Shown here in pieces: positions 25,214 to 37,600 of a stretch of 64,000 nucleotides of DNA. Made by a program: the position numbers and the translations under genes. Under the pieces are notes generated by a model that was given only the letters and a program-made list of their open reading frames with translations, was not told the origin of the DNA and ran no database searches. Origin of the DNA: Hemicentrotus pulcherrimus (lineage: Eukaryota; Echinodermata; Echinoidea; Camarodonta; Strongylocentrotidae); NCBI GenBank assembly GCA_003118195.1, contig BEXV01000027.1, forward strand, positions 74,974 to 138,973, in the 5' to 3' direction. How positions within the stretch are numbered: the first letter of the stretch is position 1; each line of letters starts with the position of its first letter.

Positions 25214-26709
25214 AACTCCCGTTGTGTCTAGTTGATTAGAATCGTCTGTTTACAGCAGATTATCATCATACTATACTAAGTACAAGGTCTAAAGAAATTA
25301 ATCTGCAATCAAAACCCTACATATGCAGGATGCGCAGTGTTTGGTATCCTGTATCAAAATTTAATCTAATCATTCGTATCTCTTTTGTTGCCTGTAATAA
25401 TCCCATCACATCACGACGAATACATTCAGTTCCAAAATTCGATACAGAGATACGGCTTTACAATACATTTTTACATACCTATGAGTCGGTCTTATTACCT
25501 TTTTTTTAAACAAAATGTCCCGTTTGTATCATGGTTGGGCAATAGATATTTACACTGATTTCAATTTATGCAAGTTTTTTTTTTCTTCTCCATTATCGAA
25601 CTATTTAATTCACTTGCTATTATCATGCTAAGTTATGCACAATGGCATCTCTGTGACTGGAATTCAATTTGCAGAACTGTTGCTTTATCCGACAAGCATC
25701 TGTCATAGAAACTTTAGCCCAAGAAGTATGTATAACATGATTCAACATGATTCAACGGGTCTACCGACATTTTAACCTGAGGCTGAATGGGGACATGGTG
25801 AAGAAGACATAATACATTCTGCTTTAGACCATCATGCGTCCTTCTCTTGTATTGTCCTATCTTTGCTCAAGCATCCAAGCTGCAAAATGACCATTCATTC
25901 CGTTTTCAATAGTAATTCAAATAAACCAAACTGCAGTTATTGAATGTATCAGCATGTCCCAGCTTATCCCTTTTGAACAACACACCTGTTATTTGGATAC
26001 TCGCTGCAAATAAGAACAGAGTTGGGTCCCGCTTTCATAGGGTCCTAGCTTTTTTTCTTCCAGGCCTGACCCTTTTCTCAAGGAAGAACCACGAAGGAAA
26101 GGCTTGAAGTAATTGTTAGTGGACAATGGTTTGTGATGACGATATCGACCCAAGTGATGGGTTTGTATTGATCCGTGTGTGAAGAGTTAATAATGAGGAT
26201 AATGCCATCTTTTTTGTTCAGGCTTACTGATTAGGGTGAGGTTAATCACACCAATTAACGAGTCTCACTTTTAAAGCTACACCGAGCTGGAGAGTGTCAA
26301 ACCATTTACTTCGATTATTGGAAAAGTGCAGAATAAACACACACAACAAATGCACTTATTTCACCATCTGCCTTGTGTTGTTTTCCATTCTCACTCTCTC
26401 AGGCTAAATACGCTATTGAAGTTTGTGAACTTGCTTTCTTTTTTTCTCACAATGCTGAAATGATACAGGGAAATAGCAGAAGTGCTTTTCAGAGGAACAG
26501 AAAAACAGAAAAACAAGTACCAAAGGCAAAACAAAGTACAAATAAGTTAGGCCAATTAATAACTTGCATTTACACAGAGCAATTACCTTAATTTATGTTA
26601 ATAAGATCCATACATAGAATTTACAAGTGCATATTCGACTAAATAATTAAAAATGATAATTTTATTTGAATTGGAGTCATTACTTTTTGACAGACACTGC
26701 AGAACTTAC

Positions 26710-26835
26710 CCTTGTGGCAAAAGAGACGCTAGCATCTGAAAGCATTAATAAAATGGCGAGTAGGGTGCCGGTGATGGCACGTGAATTTTGCCTCAGTTTA
26801 TGCTCTAAGAAACAAGAAGAATCTATGGCCGCCAT
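26710..26835 (-). CDS. SMOC: SMOC first coding exon: signal peptide
   Basis: The exon encodes 42 residues and ends in phase 0 with donor GTAAGT (26704-26709). The start ATG at 26833-26835 has a strong context (A at -3, GCG following), and an in-frame TAG nine codons upstream (26860-26862) closes the frame, so no longer N-terminus is possible on this exon. The protein begins MAAIDSSCFLEHKLRQ, has a basic stretch, then a hydrophobic core TLLAILLML and small residues before SVSFA at residues 36-40, which looks like a signal-peptidase site. The n-region is long (about 23 residues) but otherwise ordinary. Its phase 0 end joins the phase 0 Kazal exon to give a secreted Kazal-TY1 protein. The link across the 10.6-kb intron is inferred from phase, strand and the need for a secretory leader, not from sequence continuity. 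Confidence 0.82.
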
Positions 26836-27260
26836 CTTTTCCTTTGTTTTAATGCGAAACTAAAGGTATCCTTGAAATCAGTCCAGTCTTGAGAGAGAAG
26901 GCAAAAATGTGAACGAATGCAGTATGCTGCAGCAGAAACCAGCAAGATATGCCCAGCTACCCAAGTCAAACTTCGCCGCTGAACAGCAGGAGACGTCGAG
27001 CCTTTTCTCTCGCTCTCTACATGAATGCATACAAGAGAGTTTCAGTACTTTCCCCCCATCGATGGATGCGTTCTGAAAATTGGGCGATGACGACTCTTTC
27101 CGTCCCGCTCAAGTGATTGTTTCCGAGTATATTTCCTCACGCGAACTTCATGTTGACAAGCTAAAGATCTCAGAACATTAATGTTAGCCTCGCCTTCTGG
27201 TCGTGTGAGTATAGAGCATGATCGAGAACTGCGAGGAGAGAGCTGCCGCTGCACCGGGAA
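26836..27260 (-). other. Probable SMOC 5' UTR, with an upstream ORF
   Basis: The sequence upstream of the SMOC start is more CpG-rich than its surroundings. It contains a 70-codon minus-strand frame (27042-27254, starting MQRQLSPRSS) that would be an upstream ORF if transcription starts above 27254. The transcription start itself is not visible. Confidence 0.4.
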
Positions 27261-27420
27261 ATCTTTCGACTGTTACTGTCGTCTGCTAAATAATCCACTC
27301 TACCCCGTTCTATGTCACATTTCAGATGCGTGCGTGTTGACGTACGCCGCGAAAGCTCGGCGAAGTTTTCTCTGCTGTCTGCTGATTGGCCAGATCATTC
27401 ATACATTGGAGATCTTGTGT
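27261..27420 (-). promoter_or_regulatory. Probable SMOC promoter with CCAAT box
   Basis: A CCAAT motif (minus strand, 27385-27389, in GGCCAATCAG) precedes a CpG-rich stretch and the presumed 5' UTR. No TATA box is obvious. The location upstream of the signal-peptide exon and the base composition support a promoter, but the limits are a guess. Confidence 0.4.
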
Positions 27421-27648
27421 CTGAAGTCAGCTTAAAAGTTATACAAAACGTAATTGCCCCTATGCATCCATGAAGATAAATCAAGAATAAATCATTTTCT
27501 ATATAAACGGCTTTGTAACTGTATGCTACCAAAGGGTCCATGTTATTAATATTGTTCATATTAATCATTATTTCGAGAGATAAAATGGTACTTTTAGTTA
27601 TTTTATACTGTGCGTCATCATGGCTTCACTGCAGTGATATTTTTTTTT

Positions 27649-27654
27649 NNNNNN
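27649..27654. other. Assembly gap (6 N) between T and G runs
   Basis: Six N bases sit between an 8-base T run and a 14-base G run, so this is an unresolved homopolymer. Confidence 0.95.
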
Positions 27655-28120
27655 GGGGGGGGGGGGCATTGCCTCTCATTTATTCTGTTTCCTTCTCTCT
27701 CTCTCTCTTCAAATTTGATTCTTCCTTTCTTTATCTCTCTCTCTCTTTCACTTCCCTTCTTCCATCCACCCTTTCTAACTCTTAAAATACTTCCTATACT
27801 CGTTCACAGAACATTTATGCTAAAAACTGTCTCCAAGAAGAGAGTAGGATTACGTTTGTCCCCAGTCAGAGAAACGTCTCACAGCTGGGTATTGTACTCG
27901 CTGAAACTCAGACAGACCTCATTCTCACGCATGTAATCGTGTCATGAAAAACCACAACTAGAAACATGAACTTCGGATTCAGACCATACGAACGTCAGCT
28001 TCCAGTCACATGCATTTTTAATTAGTTGAACTTTTAGAATTCCCGAACTCTCAAATCGTTAATTTCTATGTTATGGTATTATCTTTTTGCTTTCTATACC
28101 GCATCAAAACCAACTCATAT

Positions 28121-28155
<35 letters not shown>

Positions 28156-28310
28156 CTACTACTACTACTACTTCTACTACTAATTATATAATACTACTAA
28201 TACTACTAATGCTGCTGCTGCTATCACTTCTACTTTTCATACTACAACTACTATATTCTCCTCCACCTCCTTCTTCTTCTCCTTCTTTTTCTCCTTTTTC
28301 TTTTTCTGTT
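28121..28310. repeat. (ACT)n followed by CTC/TTC tracts
   Basis: More than twenty ACT/TAC triplets lead into GCT and then CTC/TTC-rich sequence. The threonine-rich frame seen here is a repeat artefact. Confidence 0.95.
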
Positions 28311-28332
28311 GCTAAACACTGAAATTTCTTAA

Positions 28333-28518
28333 AGACCGTCATCACTACTGAGCCAGAAGGGATTAGACATCACAGCGAGGTCACTGACAGGTGGCTATCT
28401 CATCAACTCAGCTCTCAACATACATAAGAAAAAGAGGATAATGGGGGACCAACAGACACCGATTGGAGAAGTTTTCTATATAGAGGGAGCAAGTAGCTAC
28501 AAGTAGGACAGTGGGGCT
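28333..28518. mobile_element. TTAA-flanked short element, copy 1
   Basis: A 186-bp segment flanked by TTAA at 28329-28332 and 28519-28522. Its body, for example CAACTCAGCTCTCA, AGGATnATGGGGGACC and GAGGGAGCAAGTAGCTACAA, is nearly identical to 60409-60605 in the same orientation. The 60-kb copy shows imperfect terminal inverted repeats (AGGTAGGC..CTACTTC at one end, complement of AGGCACAC..CTACTTG at the other). TTAA target sites are typical of piggyBac and Kolobok elements; the superfamily is not assigned. Confidence 0.72.
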
Positions 28519-28522
28519 TTAA

Positions 28523-29124
28523 AAGGCCACTTTAACCCAACTTTAACATAGCCTTTCAAAACATGAATACACCTCTATTTATTTATATTTCAGCCTCTGA
28601 TTTTTAAGAAAATCTCTAAATTGACCAAAAATGATAATAACCATCCATTTTCGCAGATCTCACGCTTGCTGGACTACGTCACGTGGCTTGATGACGCATT
28701 TGACGTCATTGCGGGCATGTCCGATTTGCACTACAATCTTAATAAGGATCTTACACTCTCATTGGAATTAGGAATGACGAAATTGCCAAAAACGTACTGG
28801 GATTATCAAGTGCATATTATTTTTCGGATAAATGTCCCTTTTTTTTCTTCAATTAATATCATAGTTTTTAAAGACTTTAAAGACATCTTAATGCCTAAAT
28901 CACCACCGGTGAAGCTCCTTCAGTGACGTTATATGCTATTGCTCAATACAGCTCCGAAACTGGGCTTTTTTTCCTGAGCATTCTGAGTCGTTATTTTTAA
29001 AGCTAGATTCCAGAATTATTGATGATTTATAAGAAAAATCATTGTCATATTCGGAATCTCCGTCATTATTCTACATTATCTTTTTTCACTTTTTTTTATA
29101 GCCCGCTTAGGTTAGAGTGGCCCT
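28523..29124. mobile_element. TTAA-flanked MITE, 602 bp, carrying CRE/E-box motifs
   Basis: The ends AAGGCCACTTTAACC and GGTTAGAGTGGCCCT are inverted repeats (13 of 15 matching), directly flanked by TTAA at 28519-28522 and 29125-29128. It shares its left TTAA with the neighbouring 186-bp element. A cluster TACGTCACGTGG, TGACGCA and TGACGTCA lies at 28675-28708. A 101-codon frame inside it (28621-28926) has no recognisable domain and is probably not a gene. Confidence 0.72.
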
Positions 29125-29216
29125 TTAAGTGAATAATATCATCCACTATACTTATGGATGTATTCATGAATCGTGGCCAAGGTCCTCCGATTTTCAAATT
29201 TCGTGACAGTAGTTAA

Positions 29217-29426
29217 AGGGATAGTTGAGTTCTGTAAAAACTGAGGGTCTAATTTGAAATAACATAATATTTAAATGACAAAATCATCTTTGCTTGATCA
29301 AAATCCGTTCCGAGACGGCTGAAATATAGCGATTTCTAATACTTGTATACCACCACAAATATTAGATATTTTGAAAAATTTGAAAAAACCGTTGGAAAAA
29401 AACGAAAACAGAACTCAACTATCCTT
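29217..29426. mobile_element. TTAA-flanked MITE, 210 bp
   Basis: Terminal inverted repeats AGGGATAGTTGAGTTCTGT and ACAGAACTCAACTATCCTT (one mismatch) are flanked by exact TTAA at 29213-29216 and 29427-29430. There is no coding capacity. The structure fits a nonautonomous piggyBac- or Kolobok-type transposon. Confidence 0.85.
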
Positions 29427-31904
29427 TTAAAGAATTTTAGCCAAAAAAATGTTAAATGGGAATGAACCCCCTCGACCATCTCGTAGCGACACTCATATCT
29501 CTGTAGTTTTATTTTCTGATTGGGACCCATATTTTTGGCAGAATATAAACATATTGTATCTTAAATGCGATCAATGAGAAACTAAAGGCACATGCACGGG
29601 AAAAATAAATTGTGATGATTCTAGAAGCTAAATATCTGAATACTTACAGCCATCTTAGGTCCATTGCATCATAATGATACCATGGACCCTACGATACCAG
29701 TGCTGCTGTTGTTGTTGCTATGAGAAGCAATGGCAAAACTATGATATTGAACTGACGGGGGAGGGGGGCAAGTCAAGGGATGAACTTGCTTCCCGTGGTC
29801 CCATGTTGGAGCCATTAGTGGTAGTTGGTAGGTCGGTAGTAGATCCACTTATGCAATAAGCTAATCAATTAAAGATACATGAACTCTTGTTTATTGTAAT
29901 CTCGAATAAAAGAAGATGGAAAGAGAAACATATCAGCTGAATCAATATAAAGAGGGGAGGGGGTGGTAAAGAGCTAGTCCACAATAATATAACTTCTCTA
30001 TGCAATATAATTTTATCGCAATATCACATTCTATACGGAAATTGAGTGGTTTTGTGGTGGATCTATACATGGCTTTCAATCAAATCCAAAACTAATTGCT
30101 CACAATAAATACAATAATCGCTAAGGTTTTGGCAGCGATGAAATATTGCATTCCCAACCTCCACAAGTTATAATGAATGTGGGAACTGCAGACAAAATAA
30201 ACGAAGAAGTAATTGAAATGACATGATTGTTTTGTTTTAGAGTTCAAATTTAAAAACACTCAGAAAGTGACAAACTGTTAAAGTCGGCGTTAAAATATTT
30301 TAAAGAATGTTTAATGTTTTTTTTTTATCTATTGCAACATTATCATGATTATTTCTGGTAATTAGTTTGTTAAGGATATGTTACAGGTGCTCATGTAACC
30401 CAGGGCGGCCCAATATTATAATGTACATGATAGCATTATCTGACAGTAATTATCCAAAGCAATTTATTTTTCAAACTACCACTTGTATAACCAATTTGCA
30501 CATTTACATAATATATTATATAATCTTCGGACGATCGTCAACTTCCTATTATTTAATCATGGTTCCATTCCATTTAATTCAATTCAAATAATTCAATTTT
30601 CATAACTCTTTCAAATCCTGGTTATCATGATAACAGGTATAATATTGCTGGATTGTTGCTGGTTTCAAAATCATAAGTAAAGGTATGATATTCACCAACC
30701 GAACCAATACCTGCTTCACACCCCAGCTCATCTTTGATAGGCCGAACACTGACACATTCTTCTATGATTGATTTGTCTCCACAAAATAACGATCTCTTTA
30801 AACATTCATGATGCACGTCGGAAAAAGGCGGTCCCAAGAACCGGAACCATCACCCGTATATCGTGTGAGAATATAGTTGCGGATTAGGGAGGGGGTATAG
30901 CTGACCCTTGTCCCCCTCCCACCCCGCCTCTTGAAACCAACTTGGCATACCTAAAACATATTACGTTCATACAGAGAGAAAAATCCCCCTAAATTGTGTG
31001 ATTTTTTGGAAATGTGCCCCTTACAATCTTGTACATTTATATTTCGATGAAAGCGTTCTGGTAGCGACTGTTGGTAAGTCTACACAATAGATATTGTATT
31101 CAGTGCGGTGTTACGGCAGGTAGCCCACGGGTTGATCGATCTTCTTTAATTCCTATTATTATGAGGACCTGTCAGCGGGCCAGCCAGACAGCCAGCCAGG
31201 TAAGGAAAGGTGTTGCTTGAAGGCCGGGCACAGAGCCATAACAAGATATACCATTCCGCGCCCGTTTCACCCCACTCTCTTCATAGGGACCGATGGAGAC
31301 CGCAGGTGTGCCATGAGGGGGGAATTTGCAGGTGTGACAAATGGCACCCTAATGCGATCTGCCATGCCCAAAGGAATGTATTTTGACCCTTTTGCTGCGC
31401 CAACTAGTCTGAGTTAGCAGGCATCGTAATTTATAAGCTGTATAATTGCACAGATAGGTAGAGTTTTAATATGATTGATTTGTCGAAAATACGTTGCATC
31501 CGAGTGAACTATTGAATAATGAAATCATTTGAAGGTGTTCACAGTAGGCCTATAGAGATTCATGGGAGTTACAAAACAAAGGGTGTAATTTATCGTAGTG
31601 TTCGGCTCCTTAACCTAATGGAATTGCTACACCATCCATGCCATAAAGGAACTGTCTTTTGGATATTAAAAAAAGCATGCTTGCATGTACATGGATATTT
31701 GTAGGTCATATAATGAAGGGTACATGGTCATATGATGAGAATCATTAAGATGTCGAAGCTCTGATTTCACCATCCCTGTTGTTGGTAATGGGCATTTTTC
31801 TTATCTTTGTCATTGTTTGGTTACAATGGTAGCTAGTTGATTTGTTTGTAGAGTAACGATGGTAATATCAGGAATGGTCCCGTAGTATGCGATCTTATAA
31901 TATT

Positions 31905-32965
31905 CGTGGTGCTGGTTCTGGTGTTGGGGCTGGTGGTAAATGCGCTGGAGATGGTGGTAGTGGTGGTGGAAGGTGGTGGTGTTTTTGGTTGCTGAGGTAA
32001 GTTTTGTAGTGGTGATGGTTGTATTGACGGTGGTGGAGTGGTGACGACTGTTGGTGGCCGGTGGTCGTGGTCATGGTAGTAGTGGGGGTGGTGATGATGA
32101 TGGTGCTGGTGGTAGTGGTAGTGGTGTTGGTGGTGGTAGGGGTGGTGACTACGGTGGATGGAGATGGTGGCGGTGATATTTTTTTTTGTAGTGGTGGTGG
32201 TGGTGGTGACGGTGATATCAGGGACGGTGGTGGAAGTGGTGGTGGTGGTGGTAGGGGTGGTGACCGCATCTGACGTATGGTTGGGGATGTTAGTGGTAGT
32301 GACATGAGCGATGATGATTGGTGGTGGTAGTGGAGGTGGTAATAATACTTGATGGTTGTAATGTTGGTGGTGCTAGTTGTGGGACGATGGTGATGATAGT
32401 GCTGGTGGTATGGGTAGGATTGGTGACGGCGGTGGAGGTGGAGATGGTAATGGATTGGTATGATTGTGGTGGCCGATGGTGGTGATGGCATGACGTTGGT
32501 GGTGGTGGTGATGGAGATGTGGTGGAGATGATACAAGATGGGGTATGAGTGGTGATGTTTGGTGTTGGCCGATGGTGGTGATGGCAGTCAGGCGCGGATC
32601 CAGGATTTCTTAGGGGAGGGGGCCCAACTTATTATTTTTGTTTACTCCCGAAAATTTGGAAATCGCGTCGGCCGAAAAGTCGCTCAGTGGGGGGGGGNGA
32701 TCCGCCACTGATGGCAGTGACGTTGGTGGTGGTGGAGGTGGTGAAGATGATTGTTGTATTGTCCGATTTGCCGTTGCGGATATAGGTTATGTTTTTGGAT
32801 GTGATGACGAAAGTGATGGTGGTGGTTGTCGTCGGTCGTCTTCGTCGTCGTCGCTGCCGTGATGACAAATGTGGTGGCGGTGGTGGCAAGGATTGAGTTT
32901 GTGGTGAATGTGGCGGCGTGGTGCCAGTGAAGAGGGTGGTGGTCATTTTGGACATGGTGGTACTG
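31905..32965. repeat. GGT/GAT-rich degenerate satellite tract, about 1 kb
   Basis: Dense GGT, GTG and GAT triplets on the plus strand over roughly 1 kb, interrupted by the element at 32589-32710. Open frames here (a His/Pro/Ser/Thr-rich one on minus, Val/Gly-rich ones on plus) follow from triplet periodicity and are not called as genes. The G clusters could form quadruplexes on the plus strand. Confidence 0.93.
32589..32710. mobile_element. hAT-like MITE with 8-bp target duplication
   Basis: A 122-bp element begins CAGGCGCGGATCCAGG and ends GATCCGCCACTG, so both ends read CAG(G/T)GCGG inward. It is flanked by the exact 8-bp direct repeat ATGGCAGT (32581-32588 and 32711-32718). An 8-bp target duplication with CAG ends is the hAT signature. 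One N sits in its G run at 32698. It is inserted in the GGT tract, so it is younger than the tract. Confidence 0.85.
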
Positions 32966-34450
32966 GTGGTAGTTTTGGAAGAAATAATGTCGCTCGTCAT
33001 GAAAACCACTAAAGTGTAGCACTGGCAGGACGATGGTTTTGACAATAATTATGGCTGTGGTGGGTTAGGGTCGCAGTGGAGTTTAAGGTTAAATTAGATT
33101 TGAACAATTTTAGGGTTAATTTTAGGGTAAGGACAACTGGACAAGGCATAGTGTTAGGTCTGGGGTTAAAAATTAGGTTATTGAACTAAATTGATCGCAG
33201 AGCCACTACCGCCGGAGCATAATTCGTACTTCGGTCTTCTTTCCAAGACCTAACTTCTGCGTGATGATAGTTCGTAAACCACATATCTTTTGAATGATGA
33301 GCACTGCTTGAACACTGAAGGAGGCTGAAAAAGCAGGTTGTAAAACATGTTTTATGAGAACCGAACGTGACTTTCCGGCGATAGAATTGTTTTGCTTCTC
33401 AATCGTGTCTCGTTTCTGTCTCTGCATCCAAACTTGAACCCCGACACAATGGCCAGTGTATGTTACTCGCGTGGCCTTGGCTAACTACCCTACCCCCGTT
33501 TTGTTATTGTTTTGATTTGTTTTTACTTTATTTTTATTCAACTTTGACTCCGACTATAACCTTCTCCCCTCCTGATAAATCATGGTTACCTGTATGAAAC
33601 CTTTTTATAGTCGATGCCCTCTTTGAAAAGTTGTTTGCGGGTCCTTTGTAATACCACATGACCACTGTCATGGCTGGTCGTATTCCATCTGATTCATCAC
33701 GACCAATGGCTATGTAAGGTCTGTATCTCATCCAACGTTTAAATAGATTCAGACCAGATGCAGTTACTAAATTATTAGCATTAGAGTGTCCAATTCAATT
33801 TTCACGGTATTTAAGGGAAACAATAATAGGAGAATCATTATAGAAGATCCACGTTTTAATTGTTTTAATTATATAACTTCATTTTTTAATTAAAAAGCCT
33901 CTTTGTCTAAAATGTTGTTACCTGGCGTGTCAGGACGTTTGATAAACTACAACAAAACACAGTTGTCATAATAAATGCGTTATTTTGATGTGTAAGAAAT
34001 ATAACTGCTTACATTTTACTGCAGTGGCAGAACAAAAATCCCATGAGTCGAAAGTGGAAAAGTAAAGTGGTAACCCCATCCCACAGGTAGTATATTTATA
34101 CGCATACATTATATGGTACAACAAGTATAATAAAAGTGAGGGTATTCCACTTACGCCTCACCCAAAAAGTCAATCATAAGCGTGAGAAAAATAATAATAA
34201 TAGTCCGTTCTTGTATAGCGCATAACACTCTCATCTGCATCGCCGTGATAAGAATATTCGTTACAGGGGAGGGGGCAGGCACGAAACAATGTGTCTCATC
34301 ACAAACTGGAAGTTCAAACTAAATAAAGAATCTGTCATTGCCATGAAGAGGTAGAACAGGGTAACATATCGCATCAACATATCAAGCAAGGGTCAATATT
34401 ATTACCTCAGGAATACGTAGGCCTATTCCACATAGAGTCGGGAGGGGGTG

Positions 34451-34697
34451 CAGTGGTACCCCCCCCCCCGGCCCCCACCCCCATCTCATCGGTGAATTTC
34501 CTGAGGTACTTGTCTATTCGTGACAGCCCGTTTCAGAAAGGGGTTTACATGCTGAGCCAAGCTCTGAATCAAATATATAGTGATGACCCTTTTTTTATTC
34601 TCCTCCTTTTCTTTTCGTTTTACATTTCACATAATACACTAATCTTGTGCCCACCCCCCTCCCCTTCCCCTATTAAAGAATCCTAGATCGGCCACTG
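34451..34697. mobile_element. Probable CAGTGGC-family MITE
   Basis: CAGTGG at the left and a right end that reads CAGTGGCCGATCTAGGA inward, with poly-C runs inside. The inverted repeat is only about 6-7 bp and no target duplication is clear. Confidence 0.45.
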
Positions 34698-37600
34698 TAT
34701 TCCGAACACAGGTCTCGACCGAGCTCGTTTTCGTGACTGCTGTCAGGCAGATGGGATATTATCACGTGACCCCTGTGAACTTCAAATCTCTCATTTTGAA
34801 GAAAACATGATCTTCTGCCTAAAGACATTGAGTATGGATCGCATTGATGTTACATCGAATCTCACTGTTAAAGATCACCTCGAGTACTGGTATAATTTCA
34901 TTGTCAAACCATCTGTCTGGAAAAAAGTCTAAAACGGATGATTATTTATCATAAATGGGACCAGTTGTGTATACTGAAGTTAGGGAATCATCAATTTATA
35001 ACAAATTGTAAAAATCTTGCTGAATGTCACTTACAATGATAAGCCCAAAACACAGAAATAATTATTTGGGACTGCACAAACAAGTACCATCAAAATATTG
35101 TCAACAGTTTGTGATTAATGTCTCGTCATATTAGATAATATAAAAGCTCTTCTATAGAGCAGTCACCACCCATTGCTGTTGTGATATTCTTCTGTATATG
35201 GGGATAAAAAGGGATGAGAAAGCTCACATAATATTTTCACGTGTTCTCTTTGAATCCCTTCATGTACTATTTACGTCAAACCTCCTTGCACGTCAAATAG
35301 GATTATTGTATAAAATGACACCAGTTTTGTGCGTGGTTACGAAATACTCTCCATTCATGGTATTATATTCATTAAAAAGAAATGAAGAAATAGAGTTGAC
35401 TGTAGTGTACTACAGCAGTAGGGTAATTTAGGACAGTCGAAAGTTGCATCGTGTACCTTTAATTTTAACCGGGAAACAAATCATACAAATAAACGACTTT
35501 AAAACAGATTTTCTGTGCTCCAATACACTGAAATTCATCTTCACCTACAAAGCATAACCACGACAACCTTCAATGTTATCATCATCGTTCAGGTTTATGT
35601 GAAAATAAGATAACAAATGAAAGGCCTAATTAAAATGATTAATTAAAAGGATATAACAAAGTCATGTCGAACTGATAAAAAACAATATTATTTCAAACAG
35701 CCTTATCACAATAATCTCTTAATATGACGAATGGGTGAATCCAACACAGCAATATCTTCATTTCAAATTTTTGTCATGAGACCATTAATGTTAATATCAA
35801 TAAAGGAGCCTAATAGGATTTCGAAGGATAAATATTCAGTAAGACGAAAAGTCATAACAATTTCTAGTGATATCATTTCGTTTGTGCATTGGATGCATTT
35901 ACATGCTAAACATTTTTAAACCCGTTAATGATATTCCATTTTTGTTAATGATACTGTGTTCATTATCTGCATAATCAGGTGCTTAGATAAGAATGATTCG
36001 TTCAGCAACACGATCTCGAGCTGTCATGAGCAAGTAAAGAAACCAGATTGATCTACTAAGCGAACCCAAATCACCGTCTCAGTATTGGGTAAAGACCGCT
36101 CTCAACGTTGTTTGATGGCACATGTAACTTCGAACACGTTTATCGTTTTGATAGTTTTTATTTTTTTAAAGGTTTTATTAAAAATGAAGGAAAATGTGTC
36201 GTTTAATAGATTTCAGCTAAAGCGAATACATCATACAAACTACCACTGCAATTAGTTTTGTCAAAATCCACTTTTCTATTATATCAAAGGTGTTTCTTGA
36301 TAAATGAACTAAACGCTCTTCAACTCTAATACATGTGGGTCGATTTCACTAAATTCATATATAAAAAGGCCAAAAATAAATTAAATCAACTCCAAGTCAT
36401 GCCCTTTTTTTAAAGGGAGACGCAATCATCACAATAATTGTATGATATCTCATGATTAATTTCAAAATAATAGAAGATAATATATAACCTGTAAACTATT
36501 AAGCTTGCGTTGATCTATATTTTTAACAACACTTTTCGAAGGTGCCCATTCAATATTTCATTTAGAATGTTCATTCCATTTTATGTAGAGATTGATTTTC
36601 AACCTGTAATGAAAAGTACATTTCACATGACTCATTAATAAATTTCCCTAGGAAATTCAAATAGTCATTGGTTTGTCGGTTTAAACAAATTAATGTTCTT
36701 CATCAGTACTTCAAATACATCTTGACAATAGAGCCAACCCAAAGTTTTCGTTTTCTTACAAAATGTTAGCGCCATCTAACGGTGTGTAATAGGATAACCC
36801 AATTATGGCAAAAACTCAACGCTCGATACGTGGTCGGCGATTACATACCCGATACATTTAATCTGCATTGATCAACTTAATTAGAAGTCAAAATAGCTCT
36901 ATGCGTGGATACAGACAGTATCATAGCAACACTCCGAACACGCAAAATGTCTGCTGTATCGAGTAAAATGTTTTCGTTCTGTATCCCAATGCAAGGCACC
37001 ATTTAACGTTGTGGTTAAGAATAGAAGTGATTAAACTGTGCTTTAATCATAAATCGCTATAAATAACACATTGGGTTCCAATCAACAAGACTATAGCATA
37101 ATACTATAGCAACTGGTTTGAAAACACAAATGTAATTTACCTATTTATTTTTGGAGGGGTGGACAAATTGTATTTATCTCCTGATTTTTTTTTTAGCATT
37201 TGGTAGGGAATGTGTTTTGTCGTAGTTCAAAACAGATCCAATTTGAGTTATAAAGGTTATGTGAAGTAATTGTCGAAGAGTCACATTCAATGATGTACTT
37301 TATAATGAAAAAAATCAAATGGTGAATCGCATATGAGTTTTATGTTGAACTTTCAAACCTTTTCCTTTATCTTTATAATGTGAAGAATTTGGTTAATTTA
37401 TGTAGATTGGCTCATATAAGCTAAATAGCTATACATGTAGATTACTTTACAAATGCTAAGGCTATATTGCGGTACTTATCTTATTGATGAAACATTTTAA
37501 TGAAGTACGTCATATAAATTTCTTTTTATCAAATATTTTCGATGGATTATCGAGTGACACAGATATATATTTGGCATTAAATAGTGAAATCATAGCACTG

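Larger units (their letters stand above)
16133..26709 (-). other. SMOC intron 1 (10.6 kb)
   Basis: The intron between the signal-peptide and Kazal exons. It includes a GA microsatellite (17228-17292), a CAGTGGCG element (17319-17521), G/C-run debris (16342-16395, 20837-20849), and a perfect 18-bp hairpin (25173-25213). A plus-strand open frame at 16742-16908 is described in the findings. No additional SMOC exon was recognised. Confidence 0.6.

Noticed and set aside
30625..30837. 70-codon cysteine-containing minus frame near 30.7 kb
   Set aside because: No family pattern in the cysteine spacing and no acceptor or donor pair around it.
31895..33045. Long His/Pro/Ser/Thr-rich minus frames (213 and 137 codons) and Val/Gly-rich plus frames
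   Set aside because: All are produced by the GGT/GAT triplet repeat. Triplet periodicity keeps several frames open on both strands, and the longer ones also run through a MITE.
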